DNA of 30,533 bases, taken from contig JADFRO010000001.1 in NCBI GenBank assembly GCA_022561255.1, positions 1-30,533 of the forward strand. The letters are read 5' to 3'. Under the pieces are notes generated by a model. It worked only from the letters and a program-made list of their open reading frames with translations, had not been told where the DNA came from and ran no database searches. Below are positions 1 through 7,649 of this stretch, piece after piece. Positions within the stretch are counted from its first letter, which is position 1. Each line of letters begins with the position of its first letter. A program made the position numbers and the translations under genes. Source of the stretch: Planctomycetota bacterium. Its GTDB lineage: Bacteria > Planctomycetota > Phycisphaerae > UBA1845.

Positions 1-124
1 CGATGCGAGGCCACGCGACATCGTCGTTGTCGGGGTCGGCGACAGTGTGGAGTGGGCGCACGCGCATCGGTCTCGATTTCGATGTCGCAGTGCTTCGTTT
101 CCTGGCTTTCTTTCGTTTGGCCAT
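1..124 (-). CDS. 5' end of a Lys/Arg-rich ORF, possibly the C-terminal half of a split UvrA (partial)
   Basis: An ATG on the minus strand at 124 opens a frame that reads to the window edge. Its first residues are MAKRKKARKRSTATSKSRP, then a segment with VADPDNDDVAWPRI. An in-frame TAA lies six bases upstream of the ATG, so this is a separate ORF and not a continuation of the gene before it. It starts 44 bases after the stop of the truncated uvrA, in a different frame. The basic start mirrors the basic tail of that protein, which would fit a UvrA cut in the linker between its two ATPase domains. Only about 41 codons are visible and no domain can be recognised, so the UvrA link is inference from position and composition. 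Confidence 0.45.
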   Translation of the reverse strand, partial: MAKRKKARKRSTATSKSRPMRVRPLHTVADPDNDDVAWPRI

Positions 125-168
125 GTGTGGTTAATGTCGCCCACGAGCTTCGCTAGGCGAACCCCGTC

Positions 169-2118
169 TCAGTTCTTCTTCCGCGATCCTGCGGCCACGC
201 TGGTTTTCTTCCGCGTGATCGCCCGTCGTTTCTTGGGAATCTCGATCTCTTCTTCCCCGCGCAGGTATCGACCCGTTACGGATCGCTTGGTGCGCATGAT
301 TCGGTTGATGTCGCCCTGAGCGACGATCTCGCCGCCGTGGATTCCGGGTCCGGGGCCGAAATCCACGATCTCGTCGGCCATGCGCATCGTTTGCTCGTCG
401 TGCTCGACGACGATCACCGTATTGCCCAGGTCGCGCAGCCGGACGAGCGATTCGAGAAGCCGTCGGTTGTCGCGGGCGTGCAATCCGATGCTGGGTTCGT
501 CGAGAATGTACAGTACGCCGACCAACCCCGCGCCGATCTGGCTGGCCAGACGGATGCGCTGCGACTCACCGCCGGAAAGTGTCGGAGCGGTTCGATCCAG
601 CGCGAGGTACTCGAGGCCGACGTCGCAGAGAAAACCGAGCCGGCCGCGAACCTCTTTGAGCACTCCCTCCGCGATAAACTGCTCCGTTGGCGGAAGTCGC
701 AGCTCCTCGAAGAAACTGTGCGCGTCGGCAATGGACATGGCCGCCACTTCGTTGATGCTTTTTCCGCCGACCCGAACGGCGAGCGCCTGCGGGTTAAGCC
801 TGGCGCCTCTGCAGGCGGAGCAACTCGACTTCCGCATGAATCGTTCGTAGTAGGCTCGAACGAACGTAGATTTCGCTTTTCGATGTTTGTCACGGAGTTC
901 AGCGAGCACGCCCTTGAACGTTCCGCCGTGTCGCCATACGCCGCCGGACCAACGCCATTCATACGTTACGTGTGCATCTCCCAGGCCGTGGAGCAGCGCG
1001 TCTCGCGCCTTTTGCGGCAGCTTGCCCCACGGTTTGTCGATGTCGAACCCGACGTGGGTCGCGACACCGCGGTAGATGTGCCTCCGCCAGCGGCCCATGC
1101 GACCCCAAAAACGCATCGGATCGATGGCGTACTTGAAGAACGACTTTTTGGGGTCGAGCACGATCCGACCCGGATCGAAGTCGAACGTCGTACCCATACC
1201 GTCGCACGTCAGACACATGCCGGTCGGCGAGTTGAAACTAAAAAGCTGTGGTGACGGTGGCTCGAAGCTAACGTCGCAACGCATGCACGCGGCGTGAGAC
1301 GACAGCAGGAGGTCGTCAGCGGCGGTCTTGGCGGATCCTGCCGGACGCTTGCGGGTTCTCACCCTGGGTTTGTTCGGTTTGACGCCGACTTCTTCGCGTG
1401 GGGGCGTCGAAACGATCAGCGTACCGTCGCCGAGTTTGAGCGCCGCTTCGACAGCTTCTGCGAGACGAGCGCGAACCGTCGGCGAGATGACGATTCGATC
1501 GACGACAATCTCGATGTGGTGACGTATCTTTCGGGCTAGCTCCGGCGCCTCAGCGAGCTGAACGATCTCGCCGTCCACCCGAGCGCGGACGTACCCCTGC
1601 TTGATCATATCCTCAAACAGGTCACGGTATTCGCCCTTCTGCCCGCGAACGACCGGTGCGAGGATCACCGCCTTCGTGCCTGCGTCCAAGCTGAGAATCC
1701 GCGCCAGAATCTGCTCGCGTGACTGCGCTTCGATCGGCTTGGAACACTGCGGGCAGTACTGGCGCCCGACGCGTGCGAAGAGTACGCGCAGGTAATCGTG
1801 AATCTGCGTGATCGTTCCGACCGTGCTACGCGGGTTCCATCCGCTCGTTTTTTGTTGGATGGAAATCGCGGGGCTTAGGCCCGTGATTTGATCCACGTCG
1901 GGTTTGGCGAGTTGCCCGAGGAATTGGCGGGCGTACGAACTAAGCGATTCGAGGTAACGTCGCTGCCCCTCGGCGAAGAGTGTGTCGAACGCGAAACTGC
2001 TCTTGCCGCTGCCCGAAACGCCGGTAAAACATATGAGCTTACCATGCTCAAGTGTGATCGACACGTCGCGCAGATTGTGCTCACGCGCCCCCTTGACGGC
2101 GATCGTTCGTTCATCCAT
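169..2118 (-). CDS. uvrA: Excinuclease ABC subunit A, N-terminal half (first ATPase domain only)
   Basis: UvrA is the damage-scanning ATPase of nucleotide excision repair; it loads UvrB onto lesions. The 649 residues follow the first half of UvrA in order: Walker A GVSGSGKS (33-40), the SSYARQFLGQ region, the UvrB-binding and insertion region with a CxxC...CxxC zinc module (about 280-310), the CSACRGARLNP element, the ABC signature LSGGESQ (514-520), Walker B with D540-E541, and the VVEHD switch. The start is canonical (MDERTIAVKGAREHNL). The usual length is about 940 residues. Here the protein stops in a Lys/Arg-rich tail exactly where the second ATPase domain should begin, so the second Walker A, second zinc finger and second signature are absent. 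The next ORF (1-124) may carry the missing half. The family call is certain; whether this is a working split gene is open. Confidence 0.93.
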   Translation of the reverse strand: MDERTIAVKGAREHNLRDVSITLEHGKLICFTGVSGSGKSSFAFDTLFAEGQRRYLESLSSYARQFLGQLAKPDVDQITGLSPAISIQQKTSGWNPRSTVGTITQIHDYLRVLFARVGRQYCPQCSKPIEAQSREQILARILSLDAGTKAVILAPVVRGQKGEYRDLFEDMIKQGYVRARVDGEIVQLAEAPELARKIRHHIEIVVDRIVISPTVRARLAEAVEAALKLGDGTLIVSTPPREEVGVKPNKPRVRTRKRPAGSAKTAADDLLLSSHAACMRCDVSFEPPSPQLFSFNSPTGMCLTCDGMGTTFDFDPGRIVLDPKKSFFKYAIDPMRFWGRMGRWRRHIYRGVATHVGFDIDKPWGKLPQKARDALLHGLGDAHVTYEWRWSGGVWRHGGTFKGVLAELRDKHRKAKSTFVRAYYERFMRKSSCSACRGARLNPQALAVRVGGKSINEVAAMSIADAHSFFEELRLPPTEQFIAEGVLKEVRGRLGFLCDVGLEYLALDRTAPTLSGGESQRIRLASQIGAGLVGVLYILDEPSIGLHARDNRRLLESLVRLRDLGNTVIVVEHDEQTMRMADEIVDFGPGPGIHGGEIVAQGDINRIMRTKRSVTGRYLRGEEEIEIPKKRRAITRKKTSVAAGSRKKN

Positions 2119-2258
2119 GACTCTTTGTCACCGGGTATTGTTTAGACGAACCCCGCCCCGGAGCGCACGTGCACCGAGTGCCCCATCCTGCATCGGTCGC
2201 GAACTCTTCGTCGATTCGCACCCCCCGGCTCAAAGCGCACACGCCCGATGCGAAGCCG

Positions 2259-2933
2259 TTATTCCTTTTGCACGCTGATTCGTCGGGGTGGCGGCGGACG
2301 AACCAAAGCTGTGCCCTGGACCGTACGCGTCGTCGGGTCGAATCCGAAGTGCAGCACGCGCCAAAGTCCCTTGTCCTGGGCGAGCCAGACGAGCAGGACC
2401 ACGCGGGCGTTTGGATCACCGGAGGGATCGTCAACCTCAAGGGCGAGCTCGCATTCCTTCGCTCCGTCCGAGGATCTTTCAATGGGGGTCATCGTACGGC
2501 GACGAAACCGCTTTCGCGCGCTTTCCCACGTTGCGCCGAAGTCTCCAACGTAATGCGATACGGTGGGTGTCCAGCGGTAGACGACGTTATGGACGAACTC
2601 GTCGCGCGTCAGGCTCCTACGATTGCGCGCCTGAATCTCATTCGCGGCGCACAGATCGAACTGTTTGTCCAACGCCTCTTCACGCTGGACCGCCGTCGTG
2701 GCGTTAAAATCCTCACGGATCGCCCGGAGGGCGGCGTAGGCGACTTGCTCCGGCGACGCGGTTTCATCCAGCCTCAATCCGAACAGCGAGACCGGACGCA
2801 CGACCACCGACCGAACCTTCTGGTCATCCAGATAGACGTCGCGAGCGCAGCCGCCTGCGATCGCCAGTGAAATACCTGCGGCGAAGAGAGCGACCGTAAC
2901 ACGGATGCGGTAAATCCCGGGCGGGCTTTTCAT
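2259..2933 (-). CDS. Putative lipoprotein of unknown function
   Basis: This 224-aa protein has a signal peptide (MKSPPGIYRIRVTVALFAAG...) ending in a lipobox (AIAGGC, Cys at about residue 29), so it is probably exported and lipid-anchored. The mature part is a mixed alpha/beta sequence with no motif I recognise. The region DKGLWRVLHFGFDPTTRTVQ near the C-terminus resembles a small ligand-binding or scaffold fold, but this is only an impression. The gene lies 140 bases upstream of uvrA on the same strand and is divergent from the HIT gene across 114 bases that must contain both promoters. A 233-aa ORF on the opposite strand is its shadow. It is called coding because of the signal peptide and the protein-like composition. 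Confidence 0.75.
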   Translation of the reverse strand: MKSPPGIYRIRVTVALFAAGISLAIAGGCARDVYLDDQKVRSVVVRPVSLFGLRLDETASPEQVAYAALRAIREDFNATTAVQREEALDKQFDLCAANEIQARNRRSLTRDEFVHNVVYRWTPTVSHYVGDFGATWESARKRFRRRTMTPIERSSDGAKECELALEVDDPSGDPNARVVLLVWLAQDKGLWRVLHFGFDPTTRTVQGTALVRPPPPRRISVQKE

Positions 2934-3047
2934 ACGCGGAGTCTACCGCCGCCGTGCTCGCCTGCCAACGCATCCACGCGGTGTCTTCTTGTAGCCGCGC
3001 CGCGGCGGGGATACACTCCGCGCGAGCGTAGGGAGAGGTGGCTGGCG

Positions 3048-3569
3048 ATGGCTGAACGGAACGCGAACCTATGGGCCCCGTGGAGGATGGAGTACATCCG
3101 CTCCCTGGGTAATGACCTGACCGACGAAGGCTGCTTTCTTTGCCGCTACCTCGACAATCCCGCCGAGGACGAAACGAACCACGTCGTCTGGCGGTCACGG
3201 GGAACTATGGTGGTCATGAACCGCTTCCCCTATACCAACGGGCATCTTATGGTCGCCTTGGCTGACCACAGGGCAGAGCTTACCGACCTGACGGAAACGG
3301 AGCTTACGGGATTCACCATAGCGATCCGCGACGGCGTCAGCCTGCTACGCGGCACGATCAAGCCGCAAGGCTTTAACGTGGGCTACAACATCGGACAGTG
3401 TGCCGGAGCAGGGCTGCCAGGCCACTTGCACGCTCACATCGTTCCGCGTTGGGCAGGCGATACGAATTTCATGGCTGTCCTCGGCGACGTGCGTGTCGTA
3501 CCCGATGCGCTGGACGCGCTCTATGTGGAACTTGTTAAGCAGGCGACGGCGATGGGACTACGGTCGTAA
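3048..3569 (+). CDS. HIT-family nucleotide hydrolase/transferase (Ap4A phosphorylase-like)
   Basis: HIT proteins hydrolyse or transfer nucleotides through a nucleotidyl-histidine intermediate; this subgroup often acts on dinucleoside polyphosphates or adenylylated substrates. The 173 residues carry the histidine triad in GHLHAHIVPRW (H126, H128, H130; the middle one is the expected nucleophile). There is an N-terminal CxxC (C29, C32), typical of the zinc-binding members, and the usual N-terminal LWAPWRMEYI signature. This start signature and length match the widespread ~165-aa HIT domain hydrolases related to Ap4A phosphorylase. The start at 3048 is preceded by a purine-rich GGGAGAGG about 10 bases upstream. 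The gene is alone on its strand and ends 75 bases before the convergent ATPase gene. The exact substrate cannot be read from the sequence. Confidence 0.92.
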   Translation: MAERNANLWAPWRMEYIRSLGNDLTDEGCFLCRYLDNPAEDETNHVVWRSRGTMVVMNRFPYTNGHLMVALADHRAELTDLTETELTGFTIAIRDGVSLLRGTIKPQGFNVGYNIGQCAGAGLPGHLHAHIVPRWAGDTNFMAVLGDVRVVPDALDALYVELVKQATAMGLRS

Positions 3570-3644
3570 CCGCTTTATCAACCCGCCAACTTCGGACCCG
3601 TCTCCGGCGGATGTGCATGGGGTGTAGCCGTTTGGCGGCTGCGG

Positions 3645-5474
3645 TCAGCGGTTGGATTTGTTGGCGACGGTTGCGATGAGATTTTCGAGTTGTTGAGCGA
3701 GCCGGTTCGCCGGATCGGTCACGTCGCTACCCGGCTCATCCATTGCGCCCGCTGCGGACTGCTTATCCGATCCGGACTGCATGCGATCGGTCCGGCGCAC
3801 CATCTTGCGCAGGTCGGTCAGACTCGCGCGCGTGTTCGAGATGATTTGCTGCAGGGGTTCGCGACGGCGCGACCCGTTGTGTGCTGGCTTGGGCGAGGGC
3901 GTCGCGGTCGTTACAGGGACGGAGGCCTCTTTGACCAGGGTGGCCGGCATTCCCGCGAGCATTTGCGCCTGCGTCAGGCGGTTTAGACCCTGCGACAGTG
4001 CGTCTTGAACCTTACGTGAGCGATCGGTCAGAGCGCTGAGCTGGTCGTGAATTTCACGGGCGCAGCGTTGATCGCGCCGCCCGTCGCGAGAGGCTTTTTG
4101 AACACGATCGAGCAGCTCGATCAGTTCCGTAGCGACGGTCTTCACGGATCCCGACAGCTGGCGAAGTCGAACTTCGCGTTCCGCGAGATCCTTCGTTGCG
4201 GTCTCCACGCGGCCCAGTGTCGATTCGGCGTGCTGGACCGCGACGTGCAACCCGGACTTTGTGGTGCCGGCGCTGACCGACTCTTGCGAGTCCTTGCGAA
4301 GCTTGGCCTCAATCGCTTCGATTCGCCTGCTCGTGTCTGCAAGCTGCGAGCGATATGCGCCGGAGGGTTTGCCGTCGCCGAACGCCTCATTCCGCAGCTG
4401 CGCCGATCGTCGAAGAGCTGCGGCTGAGCCCGATCGCCGCATGGGTCGCCCCGCACTCCCCAGCGCGCCGCGCGTTGCGGGCACAAGCGGACGGGGCAGG
4501 GGCTGTGCGACGGGATAGTACCCGACGGCATAAGGGTTGGCCGGATAAGGGGGCGGTGGAGCTGGGGGGTAGGGTAGGGCGGCGCCCGCGAAACCCTGCT
4601 GCCCTGCTGCTTGTTGGGCCGGCCACACCGCTGAGTGAGGTGCCACACTCCCTTCGGAAATTTCTCCGGTGGACATCATCTGCGTAACGACCGACTCGAC
4701 GAGGCTTACATCGATCTCACGTTGATCGCATGAATAAGCGCTGAGCATAGCGTTGTCGCAGATCGTATTGATCAGGCGCGGCAGTCCGCGCGAGACTTCG
4801 TAGACCTTATCTATCGCGGACGCTCCGAACAAATCGACTCCCTTAGCACCAGCCACCGAAAGCCTGTAGCGGATGTATCCTTCCGTCGATTTTCGATCCA
4901 ATGCCGTCAGGTGGAAGGTGCGGAAGATCCGCTGTTTGAGCTGCCGCAGCTCCGGGGACTGGAACAGTCGCTGCAATTCCGGCTGACCGACGATCGCGAT
5001 TTGCAGGAGCTTGGCGTCGTCGGCTTCGAGGTTTCCGATCATGCGCAACTGCTCGAACGCGGCGATCGGAAGATTCTGCGCTTCGTCGAGCACGAGAACC
5101 ACCGGTATGTTCTGCGCGAACTTCGCCAATAGGAAATCGTGCAGCAGTCGCATCAGTTGGGTGTGGGTCATGCCCGATTCGACGGGTAGCTCGAACTCGG
5201 CACACAACGACTCCATCAGGTCGGCTGCACTGTGGAGCGAATGGTTGATGTTCGCAAATGCGATGTTGGTCTCGAAGCTGCGGAGCATCATCCGCGATAT
5301 AAGCGTTTTCCCGGCACCGACCTCGCCGGTCAGCAAGACAAAACCCTTCCGCTGCTGTACGGCGTAGACGAGTGAGGCGAGCGCCTCCTCATGGTCCGGT
5401 GTCGAATAGAAAAATCGCGGATCGGGTGTGTTGTTGAACGGCAACTCACGGAGTCCGAAGAAATCGGCATACAT
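3645..5474 (-). CDS. ExeA/GspA-type AAA ATPase with Pro-rich and coiled-coil C-terminal region
   Basis: The N-terminal ~270 residues are an ExeA-like AAA+ ATPase. They start with MYADFFGLRELPFNNTPDPR, followed by Walker A GEVGAGKT (50-57), Walker B VVLVLDEAQ (D130-E131), and an arginine-rich helix after GLPRLINTICDNAM. In secretion systems this family works at the inner membrane with a peptidoglycan-binding partner; related ATPases also accompany exopolysaccharide loci. After it come a Pro/Tyr-rich linker (about 280-345) and a long charged, Gln-rich region (about 370-609) that should form coiled coils. There is no transmembrane segment and no peptidoglycan-binding domain, which differs from classical ExeA. 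The gene is divergent from the polysaccharide export gene, so a role in polymer export or its control is likely but inferred. The substrate and partner are unknown. Confidence 0.88.
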   Translation of the reverse strand: MYADFFGLRELPFNNTPDPRFFYSTPDHEEALASLVYAVQQRKGFVLLTGEVGAGKTLISRMMLRSFETNIAFANINHSLHSAADLMESLCAEFELPVESGMTHTQLMRLLHDFLLAKFAQNIPVVLVLDEAQNLPIAAFEQLRMIGNLEADDAKLLQIAIVGQPELQRLFQSPELRQLKQRIFRTFHLTALDRKSTEGYIRYRLSVAGAKGVDLFGASAIDKVYEVSRGLPRLINTICDNAMLSAYSCDQREIDVSLVESVVTQMMSTGEISEGSVAPHSAVWPAQQAAGQQGFAGAALPYPPAPPPPYPANPYAVGYYPVAQPLPRPLVPATRGALGSAGRPMRRSGSAAALRRSAQLRNEAFGDGKPSGAYRSQLADTSRRIEAIEAKLRKDSQESVSAGTTKSGLHVAVQHAESTLGRVETATKDLAEREVRLRQLSGSVKTVATELIELLDRVQKASRDGRRDQRCAREIHDQLSALTDRSRKVQDALSQGLNRLTQAQMLAGMPATLVKEASVPVTTATPSPKPAHNGSRRREPLQQIISNTRASLTDLRKMVRRTDRMQSGSDKQSAAGAMDEPGSDVTDPANRLAQQLENLIATVANKSNR

Positions 5475-5757
5475 ACGGATACGCTCCGAACGGTCCGCGC
5501 AGGGCTGCCAACGCTAGGCGCAGGGTCGCTCGGGTGAAATATCGGTCTCGGGTGCCCCCGCCTTGAGACGCCCTGCTGATCTTCCCCTATCGTGAGCGCG
5601 CTCTTGGATTGGTTATCGGAGCTAGTAAGTCGCCGCCTCACATCGTCGCTCACGTCCGCGAAATGCCGTGTTTGTGGTTCAGGGACTCCCCCTGGCACCC
5701 GATAAACCGCCCATGAGAGCCGACACGCCGCACGTACGCGAGGTGTGCGGACGATCC

Positions 5758-6588
5758 ATGCCCGGCCGAGGTCCAAGCCGTCCGGTGCGATGGAGCCGTT
5801 CTATACCTGCGCGATGCACGCTTCACCCGGCCACGCTTGCCGTAACGCTTGCGTTAATGGGGATCGGGTGCGCCCCGAAGCGATCGGACATCCTCCACTT
5901 CCTGCGCGAGCACGAGCACGAGGTATCCGCCATCGAGTACCGGGTCGGAATTCCGGACGGAATCACCATTACCGCACCGCGGATCATGGAGATCGACGGC
6001 GAGGAGCAGCGGATTCGACCCGACGGGAAGATCAACCTCCGCTTGATCGGCGACGTCAAGGTCGTCGGGATGACGGCCAAGGAGATCGCCGCCAAACTCG
6101 AAGTGCTGGCAAGCCGGTACTACGTCGATCCCAAGGTGGGCGTGCGCGTCACCGGCTATCTGAGTAAAAAGTACTACCTCTACGGCGAGGGTATAAGCGT
6201 CGGACCCAGACCTTACACGGGCCGCGATACGTTGCTCGATGCAGTGATCCGCGCGGGCCCCGATTTTCGTTCCTGGACCAGCAGAGTCCGCGTCATTCGT
6301 CCGGCGCACGACGACATCCCGGTGCGCACCATTACCGTTAATGTCGACGCGATGATTAAGACGGGCGATTGGAGTAAGAACATTCTTCTTGAGCCCAACG
6401 ACATTGTTTATATTCCACCGACTCCGGGCGCATGGATCGGACAGCGCATGCGTGAAATTCTGTTGCCCATCGTTCCCGTGGCGCAGGCGTATACGCTACC
6501 GGCGCAGCTAGCGCGGCTCGGTGACGTGTACGACGACGATGCTAACAGCAGCGGCTTCATCGGCGCTGGCTTCTACGGCGGGTACTAG
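5758..6588 (+). CDS. Polysaccharide biosynthesis/export lipoprotein (Wza-like, poly-export plus SLBB)
   Basis: Wza-type proteins form the outer-membrane or periplasmic channel for capsule and exopolysaccharide. The mature protein shows a poly-export domain (RIRPDGKINLRLIGDVKVVG, then the helix MTAKEIAAKLEVLASRYYVD), followed by an SLBB-like domain with YYLYGEG, TLLDAVIRAGP and a final LEPNDIVYIPPTP. A lipobox (LMGIGC) follows a hydrophobic stretch, so it is an exported lipoprotein. The start is uncertain: the frame is open from 5668, with ATG at 5713 and 5758 and GTG at 5785. I chose 5758 because it gives a plausible signal peptide with a basic n-region. The C-terminus is Gly/Tyr-rich (FIGAGFYGGY). 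It is the first gene of a three-gene plus-strand run and lies 56 bases before the kinase gene. Confidence 0.88.
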   Translation: MPGRGPSRPVRWSRSIPARCTLHPATLAVTLALMGIGCAPKRSDILHFLREHEHEVSAIEYRVGIPDGITITAPRIMEIDGEEQRIRPDGKINLRLIGDVKVVGMTAKEIAAKLEVLASRYYVDPKVGVRVTGYLSKKYYLYGEGISVGPRPYTGRDTLLDAVIRAGPDFRSWTSRVRVIRPAHDDIPVRTITVNVDAMIKTGDWSKNILLEPNDIVYIPPTPGAWIGQRMREILLPIVPVAQAYTLPAQLARLGDVYDDDANSSGFIGAGFYGGY

Positions 6589-6644
6589 GGGATCGCGGCA
6601 CTTGGCAGCCGCCTCGGCAACTTCTGCCGGGGGGACGGGACGAT

Positions 6645-7562
6645 ATGGGTAGGATCGCAGAAGCACTCAAGCGGGCGGAACAGGAGCGGCGCCGTGCCCT
6701 CGAAATGGGCGGGCAGACCGCACTTCTCGATGCACCGTCGGCGCGCGCGGTGACGCCGGTGGTTGTTCCGACGCGTGGTGACGGCCCGGTTGACCCGGGC
6801 GAAGAAGCCGTGAAGCTGACTGAGGGACTGTCGGAGTCGCTCGTTCCGTTTCACGAGCGGTCGTCGCTGGTGACGGAGCAGTACCGATCGTTGCGAACAC
6901 GCCTGCTGAGCAGCAACCCAAACTATGAGCACCGCATCATCGCGATTACCAGCGCTGTGCCCAAGGAGGGTAAAAGTGTAACGACGCTGAACCTGGGTTG
7001 CATTCTCGCGGAGATTCGCCATTTGAAAGTGCTCGTCGTTGACGGCGATTTCCGTCGAAGCTCGCTCGCGCAGATGCTCAATCAGCCGAGTGGACCCGGT
7101 TTGGCTGAGGTGCTGGACGGAAGCGCGACCTATGACGAAGTGATTCGATCGACACCGATTCCCAACCTAAGCTTTATGCCCGCCGGCAGTACGAACAATC
7201 GGTCCGCGGCCGAACTCCTGACCGCCGCGTCTGCCTCGTCCACCTTCCGTCGCATGCAAAACGAGTTTCACTACACAATCGTCGATACGCCGCCCGCCAC
7301 AACGGTTACGGACGTCGGGATCATTGGACAGATGTGCACCGGCGTTGTGGTCATCGTTCGACTTCACCGGACTCACGAGGCCGCTGCAAAACGCGCGGTG
7401 CGTCTGCTTCAGGTCAACAATATTCCGATCGTCGGTTGTCTGCTGGTCGGCCGTGACTCCCCCTTGGGCGGATACTACGGCTACGGCTACGGCTACCGAT
7501 ACAACTACTACCGTTATTTTAACTACTACACACACAAGGACGGTGAGGCCGACAAGACGTGA
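6645..7562 (+). CDS. CpsD/CapB-type BY-kinase ATPase with tyrosine-rich tail
   Basis: Bacterial tyrosine (BY) kinases control chain length and export of capsule polysaccharide by autophosphorylating a C-terminal tyrosine cluster. This 305-aa protein begins with the typical MGRIAEALKRAEQE helix. It has the Walker A variant SAVPKEGKS (103-111), Walker A' VLVVDGDFRR (129-138) and Walker B TIVDTPP (211-217). The tail at 277-295 contains eleven tyrosines in YYGYGYGYRYNYYRY-like repeats, a clear phosphorylation cluster. It is the cytoplasmic half of a Wzc protein. No transmembrane activator (Wzz/CapA/GumC type) is fused to it or found in this window. It sits between the export protein and the glycosyltransferase and is probably cotranscribed with them. 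The family is certain; kinase activity is inferred from the motifs. Confidence 0.92.
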   Translation: MGRIAEALKRAEQERRRALEMGGQTALLDAPSARAVTPVVVPTRGDGPVDPGEEAVKLTEGLSESLVPFHERSSLVTEQYRSLRTRLLSSNPNYEHRIIAITSAVPKEGKSVTTLNLGCILAEIRHLKVLVVDGDFRRSSLAQMLNQPSGPGLAEVLDGSATYDEVIRSTPIPNLSFMPAGSTNNRSAAELLTAASASSTFRRMQNEFHYTIVDTPPATTVTDVGIIGQMCTGVVVIVRLHRTHEAAAKRAVRLLQVNNIPIVGCLLVGRDSPLGGYYGYGYGYRYNYYRYFNYYTHKDGEADKT

Positions 7563-7585
7563 TTCTTAGGTGGATCACGAAACGG

Positions 7586-7609
7586 CGCACGGCCGTTGCG
7601 AACGGTGCG
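7586..7609. other. Short inverted repeat between the kinase and glycosyltransferase genes
   Basis: CGCAC at 7586-7590 pairs with GTGCG at 7605-7609, and CCGTT/AACGG inside can extend or compete with it. No T-tract follows, so it is not a standard terminator. It could trim or attenuate the transcript between the two genes, but it may also be chance. Confidence 0.25.
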
Positions 7610-7649
7610 TGCGTGGCCATGTGGACCTGAGCAAGCATGAGCGCTATCC

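Noticed and set aside
337..1254. 305-aa ORF on the plus strand opposite uvrA
   Set aside because: It is the antisense shadow of the conserved UvrA coding frame, with no domain of its own.
2169..2870. 233-aa plus-strand ORF opposite the lipoprotein gene
   Set aside because: The minus-strand frame has a signal peptide and lipobox; this one has no protein-like signature.
3626..3640. AGCCG/CGGCT hairpin as a terminator between the HIT and ATPase genes
   Set aside because: The stem is only 5 bp and no T-tract follows on either strand.
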